64,000 nucleotides of DNA from Polaribacter aquimarinus. GTDB lineage: Bacteria; Bacteroidota; Bacteroidia; Flavobacteriales; Flavobacteriaceae. Location: contig NZ_QFFG01000002.1 in NCBI RefSeq assembly GCF_003129485.1, positions 1 through 64,000 on the forward strand. Direction: 5' to 3'. Below, in pieces: positions 46,974 through 58,700 of the stretch (its first letter is position 1; each line of letters begins with the position of its first letter). The position numbers and the translations under genes are program-made. The notes under the pieces are model-generated. The model saw only the letters and a program-made list of their open reading frames with translations. It was not told the DNA's origin and did not search any database.

Positions 46974-47825
46974 ATGAAAAAAACGATATTTCTTTTTGCT
47001 TTTATTTTTCTGAATTCATTTTTTTTAATTGCTCAAGATGATTTAATGGATGAATTAAACGAAGAAACTAAAAATGAAAATTCTTTTGAATTACCAGCTT
47101 TTAAAGCGATGAAAATTGGGAATTTACAATCTACAAAAGTAGGTGCAAAAGGAGATTTATATTTGTATGTTTCTCACAGATTTGGTGCTTTAAAAGATGG
47201 TTTTGATACCTTTTTTGGTTTAGATAATGCCAATACAAAAATTCAATTAGCCTATAGTTTTTGGGAAGGCACACAATTTACTATAAGTAGAGAGTCTTAT
47301 AACAGAACTTTTGCAAGTTCTGTCAAATTTAGATTGGCACAACAATCCAATAAATTTCCTGTAAATCTTACAGGTTATGGAACTATAAACATTAACACCT
47401 TATTAGATGAAACAAATTTTCCTAGCTTAAAATCAACAGATAGATATAGTTATGCTGCTCAATTATTAATTTCAAGACGTTTTTCTGAAAATTTTTCTTT
47501 TGAAATTGCACCAAGTTATGTGAGACAAAATTTACAAAATTTAAATATTGTGCCTGAAGCAAAACACAATCAGTTTGCGCTTGGTTTTGGCGGACGACAA
47601 AAAATTAGCAAAAGAGTAAGCTTAAACGCTGAATATATTTACAATATAAGCAGACCAAATAATTCTCCATATTCTGATGGATATGCTTTTGGTGTTGATA
47701 TAGAAACTGGCGGGCATATTTTTCAGTTATTATTTACCAACGCTCAATCTACCAATGAACCTGCATTTATAACTGCTGCCGAAGGCGATTTATTTTTTGG
47801 TTTTAATATTGTAAGAGTTTTTTAA
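46974..47825 (+). CDS. DUF5777-family outer-membrane beta-barrel protein
   Basis: 283 residues from the ATG at 46974; an in-frame start at 46950 inside the previous gene is less likely. A signal peptide (MKKTIFLFAFIFLNSFFLIAQ) precedes about twelve alternating strands and the terminus NIVRVF with a final phenylalanine, as in assembled outer-membrane barrels. The DUF5777 segment KGDLYLYVSHRFG is recognisable. It is 5 bases after the OB-fold gene. Its pairing with a cytochrome and YceI suggests a lipid or redox function at the outer membrane, which is inference. Confidence 0.88.
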   Translation: MKKTIFLFAFIFLNSFFLIAQDDLMDELNEETKNENSFELPAFKAMKIGNLQSTKVGAKGDLYLYVSHRFGALKDGFDTFFGLDNANTKIQLAYSFWEGTQFTISRESYNRTFASSVKFRLAQQSNKFPVNLTGYGTININTLLDETNFPSLKSTDRYSYAAQLLISRRFSENFSFEIAPSYVRQNLQNLNIVPEAKHNQFALGFGGRQKISKRVSLNAEYIYNISRPNNSPYSDGYAFGVDIETGGHIFQLLFTNAQSTNEPAFITAAEGDLFFGFNIVRVF

Positions 47826-47872
47826 AAAGATTCTCTTAACAAAAAAATAGTATTTTTGCCAAAAACTTAGTT

Positions 47873-48874
47873 TTGGTAAAAATAGACAACATAGAACTCC
47901 CAGATTTCCCTCTTTTATTGGCTCCAATGGAAGATGTTTCAGACCCTCCTTTTAGAGCTTTATGTAAAGAAAATGGTGCTGATGTTGTATATACAGAATT
48001 TATTTCTTCTGAAGGACTAATTCGAGATGCAGCTAAAAGTATTATCAAATTAGATATATACGAAAAAGAAAGACCTGTAGGAATTCAAATTTTTGGCGCT
48101 AATTTAGATTCAATGTTAAAAACGATTGAAATCGTTGAAAAATCGAATCCAGATATTATTGACATCAACTTTGGTTGTCCTGTTAAAAAAGTGGTTTCAA
48201 AAGGTGCTGGAGCAGGTATTTTAAAAGATATTGACTTAATGGTTTCTCTTACAGAAGCTATGGTTAAACACACCAATTTACCGATTACAGTTAAAACTCG
48301 TTTAGGTTGGGATCACGATTCTATTAGAATTGTTGAAGTAGCTGAACGGTTGCAAGATGTAGGTTGTAAAGCTATTTCCATTCACGGTAGAACACGTGCG
48401 CAAATGTATAAAGGAGATGCAGATTGGAAACCAATTGCTGCTGTAAAAAACAACCAAAGAATGCATATTCCTGTTTTTGGTAATGGAGATGTTACAACAC
48501 CTGAAAGAGCTATGGAAATGCGTGATAAATACGGTTTAGATGGCGCAATGATTGGTAGAGCTTCAATTGGTTATCCTTGGTTTTTTAACGAAGTAAAACA
48601 CTTTTTTAAAACTGGCGAACACTTGCCTAAACCTACAATTTCTGAAAGAACAAAAATTGCCCGAAGACATTTAAAAATGGCTATCGATTGGAAAGGAGAA
48701 CGTTTAGGAGTTGTTGAAACTAGAAGACACTACACCAATTACTTTAAAGGAATACCTCATTTTAAAGACTATAGAATGAAAATGGTTACCTCAGATGACC
48801 CAATGGATGTCTTTTCTGCTTTTGATGAAGTAGAAGCAAAATTTGGAAATAGTAGCATTCCAGAAATAAAATAA
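47873..48874 (+). CDS. dusB: tRNA-dihydrouridine synthase (DusB type)
   Basis: 333 residues. The likely start is TTG at 47873, because relatives begin with VKIDNIELPDFPLLLAPM and no upstream ATG fits. A TATTTTTG -7-like box at 47851-47858 predicts a leader of only a few bases. Motifs are APMEDVSDPPFR (FMN site), the catalytic cysteine in NFGCPVKKV, KTRLGWD, IHGRTRAQMYKG and FGNGDV. The enzyme reduces specific uridines in tRNA with NADPH and FMN. The C-terminal helical domain includes RRHYTNYFKG. Confidence 0.95.
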   Translation: MVKIDNIELPDFPLLLAPMEDVSDPPFRALCKENGADVVYTEFISSEGLIRDAAKSIIKLDIYEKERPVGIQIFGANLDSMLKTIEIVEKSNPDIIDINFGCPVKKVVSKGAGAGILKDIDLMVSLTEAMVKHTNLPITVKTRLGWDHDSIRIVEVAERLQDVGCKAISIHGRTRAQMYKGDADWKPIAAVKNNQRMHIPVFGNGDVTTPERAMEMRDKYGLDGAMIGRASIGYPWFFNEVKHFFKTGEHLPKPTISERTKIARRHLKMAIDWKGERLGVVETRRHYTNYFKGIPHFKDYRMKMVTSDDPMDVFSAFDEVEAKFGNSSIPEIK

Positions 48875-48915
48875 CTTTTATTTCATAATTATTTTCTAGT
48901 AGATTGATAAATATC

Positions 48916-48952
48916 ATATCTAAAAACTTGAATAATAATTACTTTTAGATAT
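48916..48952. repeat. 10-bp inverted repeat upstream of the HPF-like gene
   Basis: ATATCTAAAA (48916-48925) and TTTTAGATAT (48943-48952) form a perfect inverted repeat with a 17-base spacer, directly before the HPF-like start at 48973. It may be a 5'-leader hairpin or an operator; no -33/-7 pair was assigned with confidence. Confidence 0.45.
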
Positions 48953-48972
48953 CTAATTTAAAAGAGAAAATT

Positions 48973-49275
48973 ATGAAAGTAAATATTCAGTTTGTCAATA
49001 TGCAAACAAGTGAAACAATGAAATCTTATACCTTAGCAAAATTAGAAAATTTAGCAAATAAGTATAACTCTATAATAAGCGCAAACGTATTTTTTAAAAG
49101 AGAAAATTCTCTAAAAAAAATAGGTAAAATTTGTGAAATGGAATTAAGTTTAGCGGGCCCAAGGATTTTTGCTTCATCAAATGAAAAGAATTTTGAATTG
49201 GCAGTAAAACATACCATTAGCGATCTAGATAAACAACTTAAAAAAAGAAAGGGAGTTCTTAAACCATACTTATAA
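48973..49275 (+). CDS. Ribosome hibernation-promoting factor (HPF/RaiA, short form)
   Basis: 100 residues following the HPF/RaiA beta-alpha-beta-beta-beta-alpha order: the first strand KVNIQFVNMQTSETMKSYT, the helix LAKLENLANKY, strands around ANVFFKREN and KICEMELSLAGPRIFAS, and the last helix NFELAVKHTISDLDKQL with a basic tail KKRKG. It binds in the A/P-site channel of the 30S subunit and stabilises inactive ribosomes. The length excludes the dimerising C-terminal domain of long HPF. An inverted repeat lies in its leader. Confidence 0.9.
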   Translation: MKVNIQFVNMQTSETMKSYTLAKLENLANKYNSIISANVFFKRENSLKKIGKICEMELSLAGPRIFASSNEKNFELAVKHTISDLDKQLKKRKGVLKPYL

Positions 49276-49287
49276 AGAAATAGAACT

Positions 49288-50490
49288 TTACCTTTCTATA
49301 AACTCTTTATTAATTCTACTACTAGCAATTTTAGCAGCTATAAAGCCTAAAATTGTTATTGTAGCTAGAACAATAGTAAGATTTAAAAATCTAAATTCTA
49401 CAGGATATGGTAAACCAGGTACAATTTCAAAAAACCCAAAAGTTCTTTGAGCAAAAACAAGTAATATTCCAAGTATTAGACCAATAAACATTCCTAATAC
49501 AGTCAACAAAAATCCTTGAAATACAAAAATTTGCTTAATTTCTTTAATCGTTGAACCCAAATTTAACAGTGTTCTTAGATTATGTTTTTTATCAATAATC
49601 ATCATAATAATAGCACCTATTACATTAAATAATGCAATAATTACAATTAAGGTAAAAATTAAATAAGACACAAAGTTCTCAGTATTAATAACCTTATAAA
49701 AAACTTCATTCAATTGTTCTTTTGTTTGCACTTTAAACTCAATTCCTAATTGGCTTTTAAGTTCTTTGGCTACTCTGTCTGGTTTGCTGTTCTTTTGAAG
49801 TTTAATCTCTATACCAGTAATCTGATTTTCCTTGAATTGTAACAGCTTTCTTGCTGACGATAAATTTACAAAAACATATTTATTAGCAAAATCTTCATTT
49901 CCAGAATACACGCCAACTATTTGAGTTTTTAATGTATAAAATCCATTAACAGGGTTAATAAAACCGGTTCCAGGTTTTGGTATCATTACAGATAAGGGGT
50001 CACCAAAATTTAATATCCCTAGAGATAGTTTTCTAGAAATACCTTCTCCAATTACAGCTGTATTTTCAAATTTTTTTTGAATCCAAGTTCCCACATTAAT
50101 AGCTGAATCAATTAGGGTAATCTTTTGATAATTCTCAGCAACTCCTTTTATATAAGCAATTTCATTTTTTTTGTTATACTCTAAAAACACTCTCTCTTCA
50201 ATAATATTAGCACTTTCTTTTACCTGTTTATGATTAGCAATAACACTATCTAAAACATTACTAAATATGAAAGATTTTCCTTTTGTCGATGTGATTTTTA
50301 TATCAGGGTCAGAAACATCTAATAAACTATAATTAAATGTTTTTAAACCAGAAAAACCTGATAGAATAATAAATAATGCTAAGGAGCTTATAATAACGCC
50401 AAAAGAAGCTATAATAGAAATTATATTAATCGCATTATTACTCGTTTTAGTAAATAAATATCTTTTAGCTATGTAAAATGGAAAGTTCAA
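49288..50490 (-). CDS. LolC/E-type (FtsX-like) ABC transporter permease
   Basis: 400 residues. An N-terminal helix (NIISIIASFGVIISSLALFIILS) is followed by a periplasmic MacB-PCD-type domain (about 45-255) and three C-terminal helices starting at LIFTLIVIIALFNVIGAI. The start FPFYIAKRYLFTKTSNNAINIIS is typical of lipoprotein-releasing permeases LolC/LolE. The ATPase (LolD) gene is not adjacent. It follows rbfA by 10 bases on the same strand, an order common in Flavobacteriia. Confidence 0.9.
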   Translation of the reverse strand: MNFPFYIAKRYLFTKTSNNAINIISIIASFGVIISSLALFIILSGFSGLKTFNYSLLDVSDPDIKITSTKGKSFIFSNVLDSVIANHKQVKESANIIEERVFLEYNKKNEIAYIKGVAENYQKITLIDSAINVGTWIQKKFENTAVIGEGISRKLSLGILNFGDPLSVMIPKPGTGFINPVNGFYTLKTQIVGVYSGNEDFANKYVFVNLSSARKLLQFKENQITGIEIKLQKNSKPDRVAKELKSQLGIEFKVQTKEQLNEVFYKVINTENFVSYLIFTLIVIIALFNVIGAIIMMIIDKKHNLRTLLNLGSTIKEIKQIFVFQGFLLTVLGMFIGLILGILLVFAQRTFGFFEIVPGLPYPVEFRFLNLTIVLATITILGFIAAKIASSRINKEFIER

Positions 50491-50500
50491 AAAAATGAAA

Positions 50501-50896
50501 TTATTTTTTTTGTCTTTTGGGTAAAATGTCAGGATTCAAGATGGGATTCTCATCTTTTCCTTGTAAAGAATTATCTATTCCTTCATTGTAATCTAAAGTA
50601 TCATCACCAAAAAACAATAACTCTGGCATTCTTCTTAATTGATTTCTTGTTCTAGAGGCCATTTCGTGACGGATTAAGACTGTATTAGATTGAACTCCTT
50701 TTATAATCTCGTCTCTCTTTTCAGAAGGAAAAACACTTAAGTACACTTTAGCAATCCCTAAATCTGAAGTAACAGATACTTTTGATACCGAAATAATTAC
50801 ACCTTTCATTCCATCTTGTGCTGCTTTCTGCAAAACATCTACCAAATCTTTTTGTAAAACTCCAGCTATCTTTCTTTGTCTATTCGTTTCTTCCAT
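50501..50896 (-). CDS. rbfA: Ribosome-binding factor A
   Basis: 131 residues. The KH-like fold is indicated by RQRKIAGVLQKDLVDVLQ, VSVTSDLGIAKVYLSVFP and RHEMASRTRNQLRRMPELLF, ending FFGDDTLDYNEGIDNSL. RbfA binds the 30S precursor and helps mature the 5' end of 16S rRNA. A basic tail of about 20 residues closes the protein. Downstream, the LolC/E-type gene lies 10 bases away; upstream, the atpDC terminator isolates it. Confidence 0.95.
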   Translation of the reverse strand: MEETNRQRKIAGVLQKDLVDVLQKAAQDGMKGVIISVSKVSVTSDLGIAKVYLSVFPSEKRDEIIKGVQSNTVLIRHEMASRTRNQLRRMPELLFFGDDTLDYNEGIDNSLQGKDENPILNPDILPKRQKK

Positions 50897-50951
50897 TGTG
50901 CAAATTTACTCTTTTTTTGTAAAATTTATTTTTCTTAAGAAAAGTTAAAAA

Positions 50952-50987
50952 AAAATCTCAAAACGAAAATACGTTTTGAGATTTTTA
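50952..50987 (-). terminator. Terminator of atpDC
   Basis: A perfect 15-bp stem (50952-50966 and 50973-50987) with a 6-base loop is located 20 bases after the atpC stop and is flanked by A/T runs on both sides, so it may act in both directions. Confidence 0.85.
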
Positions 50988-51006
50988 AAAATTTATATAG
51001 TATTAT

Positions 51007-51300
51007 TTAGTCTGCTAAAATAATAGCTTTATTTTCATTTAACTCTAAAGTACCAGAACTAATAGCTAAAGTTAAAATCATATCATCAGCTTCATCAGGA
51101 ACTAATTTTCCATTTAAATCATCTAATTCTAAATTACTTTGAGAATGAACATGAATTTTAACAGTTCCTTCTTTTAAATTAGAAACAACTGGTGCGTGAT
51201 TATTTAGCATTTGAAACTCTCCATTTACCCCAGGAACTGATAATGAATCAATTTCTGATGAAAATAAAATAGCTTCAGGTGTTACAATTTCTAAATACAT
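51007..51300 (-). CDS. atpC: F1 ATP synthase epsilon subunit
   Basis: 97 residues. It holds the N-terminal beta-sandwich of epsilon (EIVTPEAILFSSEIDSLSVPG, GEFQMLNNHAPVVSNLKEG). The usual C-terminal helical hairpin of about 40 residues is absent; this short form is normal for many Bacteroidota. Epsilon links gamma to the c-ring and may regulate ATP hydrolysis. It starts 11 bases after the atpD stop. Confidence 0.95.
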   Translation of the reverse strand: MYLEIVTPEAILFSSEIDSLSVPGVNGEFQMLNNHAPVVSNLKEGTVKIHVHSQSNLELDDLNGKLVPDEADDMILTLAISSGTLELNENKAIILAD

Positions 51301-51311
51301 ATTTTATGTTT

Positions 51312-52844
<1,533 letters not shown>

Positions 52845-52947
52845 TTATATATGAGACTTCTCTCTCATTTTCAGGATGCAAAGGTAATTTTTTTGATTGA
52901 AACTAAAAAAGTTTTTTTACTTAAATAGGATTATTATGAATACAAAA

Positions 52948-52976
52948 AAAAGCCTCATCAAATTGATGAGGCTTTT
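52948..52976 (-). terminator. Terminator of the OmpA-family gene
   Basis: AAAAGCCTCATCA (52948-52960) pairs with TGATGAGGCTTTT (52964-52976), and a T run follows on the minus strand. The stop of the OmpA gene is 22 bases before it. Confidence 0.85.
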
Positions 52977-52997
52977 GAATTATATTTAAATAACTGA

Positions 52998-54353
52998 TTA
53001 GTTCGTTACTTTAATTTCAACTCTTCTGTTGTTAGCTCTACCAGCTCTAGTCTTGTTAGTATCTACTGGAGATCCTTCACCAAAACCTTTAGCTTCTAAT
53101 CTTGTAGTATCTACACCATTTTTCACTAAGTACTTTTTAACAGCGTTTGCTCTTTTCTCAGATAATCTTAAGTTTAGAGGAGCACCACCTGAACTATCAG
53201 TATGACCTTCGATTGCGAAAGTAGCTTTAGGATACTTGTTCATTACAGCAACTATAGCGTCTAATTGTTTAGTAACTCCTGGCTTGAAAGAAGCTCTTCC
53301 TGAGTTAAATAAAATTGATTTAGCTGTAAAAGCAATAGCATCTGTAGCTTCTTTAGTAATTACTTTCTCTGGACAACCCATTTCAGAAGCAACACCTGCT
53401 ACATTAGGACATTTATCGTCTTTATCTAAAACTCCGTCACCATCAGTATCTGGCCAAGGACATCCTGCATTTGCAGCTGGTCCTGCAACAGAAGCACATT
53501 TATCATCTTTATCTACAACACCATCTCCATCTGAATCTGGACAACCTTTATTAGCTTTAGTTCCTTTTGAGTTAGGACACATATCATCTTTATCAGCAAC
53601 TCCATCACCGTCTGAATCTGGACAACCATTCATAGAAGCTAATCCTGCAGTATTAGGACAAGCATCATCTGAATCTTTAACACCATCTCCATCAGCATCA
53701 GGACAACCATTAAATTCTTCTAAACCTGCAACTTCTGGACAAGCATCATCTTTATCATAAACTCCATCACCATCAGTATCTTTTCCTCCAAAAGCAAATA
53801 CTAAACCAAAAGTCGTTTGGTAATGCGCTTGTACGTTTTGAGAAAATCCTCTTTTAGTTCCTGTTTGAAAGTTAACGGCCATATTGTCATTGAACCAAAA
53901 ATTGGCTCCAACACCACCATTAAGCATTCCTTCACCTTTTGAGTCAGCAGAAGTATAACCTCCTCCTAAGTACACATAAGGATCAAACCAAGCAGTTTCA
54001 CCCACTAAATTGTTCAAATCATACTTAACGATTGCATCTACAGCCCAGTATAAAAAATCAGAATCGTTTTTTGCACTTACGGTTTTAATTTTATTAATTG
54101 AACCAGCTAACTGAACAGAAAAACCTTTTTCAATATATTTTTCAGCAGAAATTCTAGATATAGAGGGAAGAATATTCCAGTCTTTACTACCTAATAAATC
54201 TAACGCTTGATCAGTTAAAGAAGTTCCATCGTAAAAATCTACAACATTTACTCCAAAACCTACGGCCCAAGGATTGTTTTCATTCTGTGCGTTTAGGTTG
54301 CTAACTGTTACCAACGTAAACAAAGCTATCACAGCTAATTTTAATCGTTTCAT
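52998..54353 (-). CDS. OmpA-family porin with TSP3 repeats
   Basis: 451 residues from the ATG at 54353; an in-frame TTG two codons upstream is less likely. Signal peptide to about NLNAQ. An eight-stranded barrel of about 190 residues ([31 protein letters not shown]) is followed by five TSP3 repeats ([15 protein letters not shown] and variants, about 205-340). A C-terminal OmpA peptidoglycan-binding domain includes [39 protein letters not shown] and [11 protein letters not shown]. It ties the outer membrane to the wall. A full-consensus promoter lies upstream. Confidence 0.96.
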   Translation of the reverse strand: MKRLKLAVIALFTLVTVSNLNAQNENNPWAVGFGVNVVDFYDGTSLTDQALDLLGSKDWNILPSISRISAEKYIEKGFSVQLAGSINKIKTVSAKNDSDFLYWAVDAIVKYDLNNLVGETAWFDPYVYLGGGYTSADSKGEGMLNGGVGANFWFNDNMAVNFQTGTKRGFSQNVQAHYQTTFGLVFAFGGKDTDGDGVYDKDDACPEVAGLEEFNGCPDADGDGVKDSDDACPNTAGLASMNGCPDSDGDGVADKDDMCPNSKGTKANKGCPDSDGDGVVDKDDKCASVAGPAANAGCPWPDTDGDGVLDKDDKCPNVAGVASEMGCPEKVITKEATDAIAFTAKSILFNSGRASFKPGVTKQLDAIVAVMNKYPKATFAIEGHTDSSGGAPLNLRLSEKRANAVKKYLVKNGVDTTRLEAKGFGEGSPVDTNKTRAGRANNRRVEIKVTN

Positions 54354-54392
54354 TATCAAATTTTTAAATTAAAAGTTCGTTATTATTATACG

Positions 54393-54423
54393 CAAAAGTA
54401 AACTCTTAAAACGTATCTACAAA
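54393..54423 (-). promoter_or_regulatory. Full-consensus promoter of the OmpA-family gene
   Basis: On the minus strand TTTG (54423-54420), 19 bases and TACTTTTG (54400-54393) match the Bacteroidota consensus exactly, as expected for an abundant outer-membrane protein. The predicted leader is roughly 30 bases. Confidence 0.82.
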
Positions 54424-54468
54424 GACAAATCTACAAAATATTCGTAAAAAAGCAAGTTTTTATCTATT

Positions 54469-55662
54469 CTAAATAATTTTTAATTCTTCTCCAACTTCTT
54501 TAAAAGCAGAAATAGCCTTGTCTAAATGTTCTTTTGTATGCGCTGCAGACAGTTGCACTCTTATTCTTGCTTTTTCTTTTGGAACCACAGGAAAAAAGAA
54601 GCCAATTACATAAATTCCTTTTTCTAATAGTTTATTTGCCATCACTTGAGACAATTTTGCATCATACAACATAACAGGAACAATTGCTGCATCTGCACCA
54701 ACCAAATCAAAACCTGCTTTTTCCATTTCTGTTCTAAAATAATTGGTATTCCATTCTAATTGATCACGAAGTGAAGTATCGTTTGTGATTAAATCGAAAA
54801 CTTTTAATGAAGCTCCTACTATTGCTGGCGCTAAAGAATTAGAAAACAAATAAGGACGAGAACGTTGACGTAAAATTTCTATAATTTCTTTTTTTCCTGT
54901 TGTGTAACCACCCATGGCTCCACCTAAAGCTTTACCTAAAGTTCCTGTCACAATATCAATTCTATCCATCACATTTTTTAACTCCACAGTTCCTCTACCT
55001 GTTTTACCAATAAAACCTGTAGCGTGACATTCATCAACCATCACTAAGGCATCATATTTGTCTGCTAAATCACATATTTCATCGAGCTTAGCTACTATTC
55101 CATCCATAGAAAAAACACCATCAGTAACAATTATTTTAAAACGATGGTTTTGTTTGTTCGCCTCAATTAATTGCTCTTCTAAAGAATCCATATCGTTATT
55201 ATTGTAACGATAACGCGCTGCTTTACACAAACGAACTCCATCTATAATGGAAGCGTGATTTAAACTGTCTGAAATAATAGCATCTTCTTTTGTCAGTAAG
55301 GGTTCAAAAACGCCTCCATTAGCATCAAAAGCTGCGGCATACAATATGGTATCTTCTGTGGTATAGAAATCTGCAATCTTTTTTTCTAATTGTTTATGAA
55401 TATCTTGTGTACCGCAAATAAAACGCACTGAAGACATTCCAAAACCGTGAGAATCCATCGTGTCTTTTGCTGCTTTAATAACTTCTGGATTGTTAGACAA
55501 TCCTAAATAATTATTAGCACAAAAGTTAATAACCTCTTCTCCTGTAGAAATTTTTATGACTGCATCTTGCGATGATGTGATAATTCTTTCGGACTTATAC
55601 AAACCAGCCTCCTGAATATCTCGAAGTTCATTTTTTAAAGTATCCTTAATTTTTCCGTACAT
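54469..55662 (-). CDS. kbl: Glycine C-acetyltransferase (2-amino-3-ketobutyrate CoA ligase)
   Basis: 397 residues. It is a PLP-dependent alpha-oxoamine synthase with [57 protein letters not shown] and the PLP-lysine motif GTLGKALGG (about 240-248). The enzyme joins glycine and acetyl-CoA or splits 2-amino-3-ketobutyrate in threonine breakdown. The length and [20 protein letters not shown] start are typical of Kbl rather than BioF or serine palmitoyltransferase. No threonine dehydrogenase gene is adjacent. It lies between the AddA-like gene and ompA. Confidence 0.95.
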   Translation of the reverse strand: MYGKIKDTLKNELRDIQEAGLYKSERIITSSQDAVIKISTGEEVINFCANNYLGLSNNPEVIKAAKDTMDSHGFGMSSVRFICGTQDIHKQLEKKIADFYTTEDTILYAAAFDANGGVFEPLLTKEDAIISDSLNHASIIDGVRLCKAARYRYNNNDMDSLEEQLIEANKQNHRFKIIVTDGVFSMDGIVAKLDEICDLADKYDALVMVDECHATGFIGKTGRGTVELKNVMDRIDIVTGTLGKALGGAMGGYTTGKKEIIEILRQRSRPYLFSNSLAPAIVGASLKVFDLITNDTSLRDQLEWNTNYFRTEMEKAGFDLVGADAAIVPVMLYDAKLSQVMANKLLEKGIYVIGFFFPVVPKEKARIRVQLSAAHTKEHLDKAISAFKEVGEELKII

Positions 55663-55710
55663 TTTTTATCGATTTAAGAAAAACAAAGTTACAAAGTTTC
55701 TTTTTACTGA

Positions 55711-58700
55711 CTATACCTCAACAATACCAATTTTATCATTGATATAAATTAAGATTTTTTTATCAACTTTTAAATGCATTGATTGTAAAACTCGCTCATA
55801 CTTTAATACTTGTTGATGATGTTCTTTGGATGGATTTCCTGTCTTGTAATCTATAATTGACACTGAATCATCTGCAAAAACCAATCTATCAGGAATCATA
55901 ATTTGATTGTCAACATCAACAATTTCTCTTTCATTATATATTATGACATCATTTTGATAATACTGTTTTAATTGAGGATGATTTACAACTTGAATAATCT
56001 TTTCTTTTATGGATAGTAATTGATCATCATCTATAAAACCCTGCTGATGATATTGCGCAACAACTTTGTTAATGTCTTTTTCAGTATTTATTTTTGCAAA
56101 CATTTCGTGTAAAAGATTTCCATAATCAATAGCTTTTCCTTGGTCTGTATCCCATAATTTAGAAGAACTAGCTAGTAAAACCATATTGTGTTCTTGCCAA
56201 GGTGTAGAAATAAATTTCTGATGAATTTCTACAACAGAGCTATTGTTCTCTTTTTTACCGATTCTATTTTCAGCTCCAAAACAATAGTCAAAAACATCAT
56301 CTTTCCAGAGATTTTGTTCTTTTAAATAGTTAATAAAAACACCCGAATAAAAGTTAGTGTTTTCTTCTCCTTTCGATGAAATTTTATGTTCTGTGATAAT
56401 ATGCAACTGCTCTACAGCTCTTGTAAGCGCAACATATAAAAGATTAAAATTATCAAGTTCTAATTCTTCTCTTTGTTGATTGTAAATTTCTAAACCTCTA
56501 CTACTTACCAATTCTAAACTTTTACTGTAATCTACTAACAGTTCATTAAAACCATTATAAGTTTCTGGCAACTCGTTTAACCAAGATTTCGGTTTAATTT
56601 GCCTGTAGATCTCAACATCACAAGGAAAAATTACAACAGGAAATTCTAGTCCTTTCGATTTATGAATGGTCATTACTTGAACAGCATTAGCGCTTTCTGG
56701 AGCAACAATACTTAATTTGTCTTTTTTCAACTCCCAAAACTCCAAAAACTCACCAACGTCAGTTCCTTTTCTCTGTTGTTCTAAAACAACATCTAAGAAA
56801 AATTGCACAAAAGCATCTGAGGAATTTACCAAATTAAAGCCTCGAATAATTGCTTCTATTTTCTCATAAAATGGTAGTTGTTGAAAATTGGAAACCTCAA
56901 AAGAAACTCCATAATTTTTTACTCCTTCAATTATCTCTAAAGTATTCGATTTTGCAAAATGATTTAAGAAAATATGTTTCTTTTCTGATATTTTTAAATG
57001 TTGATGTAAAAAATACAACACCTCAAAACGTGTTTCTTCATCACTAGGATTTTGTAATAGTTGTAATAAATTTATAATAAAATTGACTTTTGTATTGTTT
57101 TGCAACAGCAACGTTTCTGAAGAAACAATATCAATATTATTTTCTGACAAATAATTTGCAACTGCAATTCCGTCTTTTTTAGTACGTGTTAACACACATA
57201 TTTCATTTAAAGAAAAATCTTTTTTTAGTTGATTTATTTTCTCTAAAACCTTCTTTGGATATCGCAGTTTTTTCTCTTCTTTATCTTTTTCATCTTCTAA
57301 AAAAGTGAGGGATACAAATCCGCCTTTTTTAGCATTTTCTTTTTGTGTATTTCCTTCTAAAAACAACTTTTTGTAAGATTCATTTTGAAGAAAATTCGCT
57401 GTATGTTGAAAAAAGGAATTATTAAAGTTTATAACCTCAGAAAAACTTCTGAAATTAGTTTCTAAATGCTTAATTTCTTTACTGATATGAAAAGGATTTT
57501 CAATATCTGAACCTAAGTTGATAAACTGTTCTGCTTTTCCTCCACGCCATCTATAAATCGCTTGTTTTCCATCGCCAACTAACAATAAATTACTGTTTTC
57601 TTGTGCCAAAGCATTGTCTATTAACGGAATTAAATTTTGCCATTGCAACACAGAAGTATCTTGCATTTCATCGATAAAATAATGTTGAAAACGCTGCCCA
57701 ATTCTCTCATAAATAAAAGGTGCAGGTTGGTCTTTAATATTATCTGAAATAAGCTGATTAAATTCTGCATTTAACCGAATATTATTATCTTCTTTAATGT
57801 TTTCTAATTCTGAATTAATATTATTTAAAACCGCTAAAGGAATGATACTTTTCAGCGCAATTTTATTGAGCACATACAACGCATATTGCGAATCAAATAA
57901 TTCTTTAGATTGATAATAATATTGAAAAAATTGTTCTTTTAAATCATCAATGGTATCTTTTGCTAAAGGTGATGTTTTTCCTCCGTATAAATTTTTATCA
58001 GCTTCAATATTATTGTTTAAACGACCTTCGAACTTGATGACTCCATTTTTTAAGAAACGTAATTTTTGATATTTCTGAAAGTGTTTAGGATAATCTCCAT
58101 AACTAAAATCGGTTATAGAAAGCCCATTATCATCAATAAAACCTAAAACTTTATCTCCAAAATCTTTAAACTCTTTTTCAATCTGAGAATTGATTTTCTG
58201 TAATTTACTCTTTAAACTAAAAAACTCTTCCAATTCTTTATCTGCTAAATTTCTGAAATGCTGCACATCATCTTCATTCAACAAAATTCTAGCAAATTCA
58301 TTTAAATCTTTGGCAATATCCCAAGATTTATCATCATCTGTTTTATCTAAAGAATAATCGATTAAAAGGTTGGTGAGTTTTTTATCTGTACCTATTTTAG
58401 AAATTAATACATCTACAGCCCCATTTAATAAGGAAACTGCATCCATCTCCACTTCAAAACTAAGTGGCAACCTTAAATCATAAGCAAAATTTTTGATGAT
58501 TTTATGTGTAAAACTATCAATAGTAGTAATAGAAAAAGCTGAATAATTTTGTAAAATAGCATCTAAAATCTTCTTGCTTCGCTCTTGAATTGTGGCTTTA
58601 TCAATGGCAATTTCATCAATAATAATTTTATATAAATCGTTCTCTTTCCCATCAGCAAAATCTTCTAAATTTTGCAAAACACGTTCTTTCATTTCACCAG

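Noticed and set aside
53236..53760. 174-codon plus-strand frame rich in SPSxSGQ repeats
   Set aside because: Antisense to the TSP3 repeats of the OmpA-family gene; the periodicity is inherited from those repeats.
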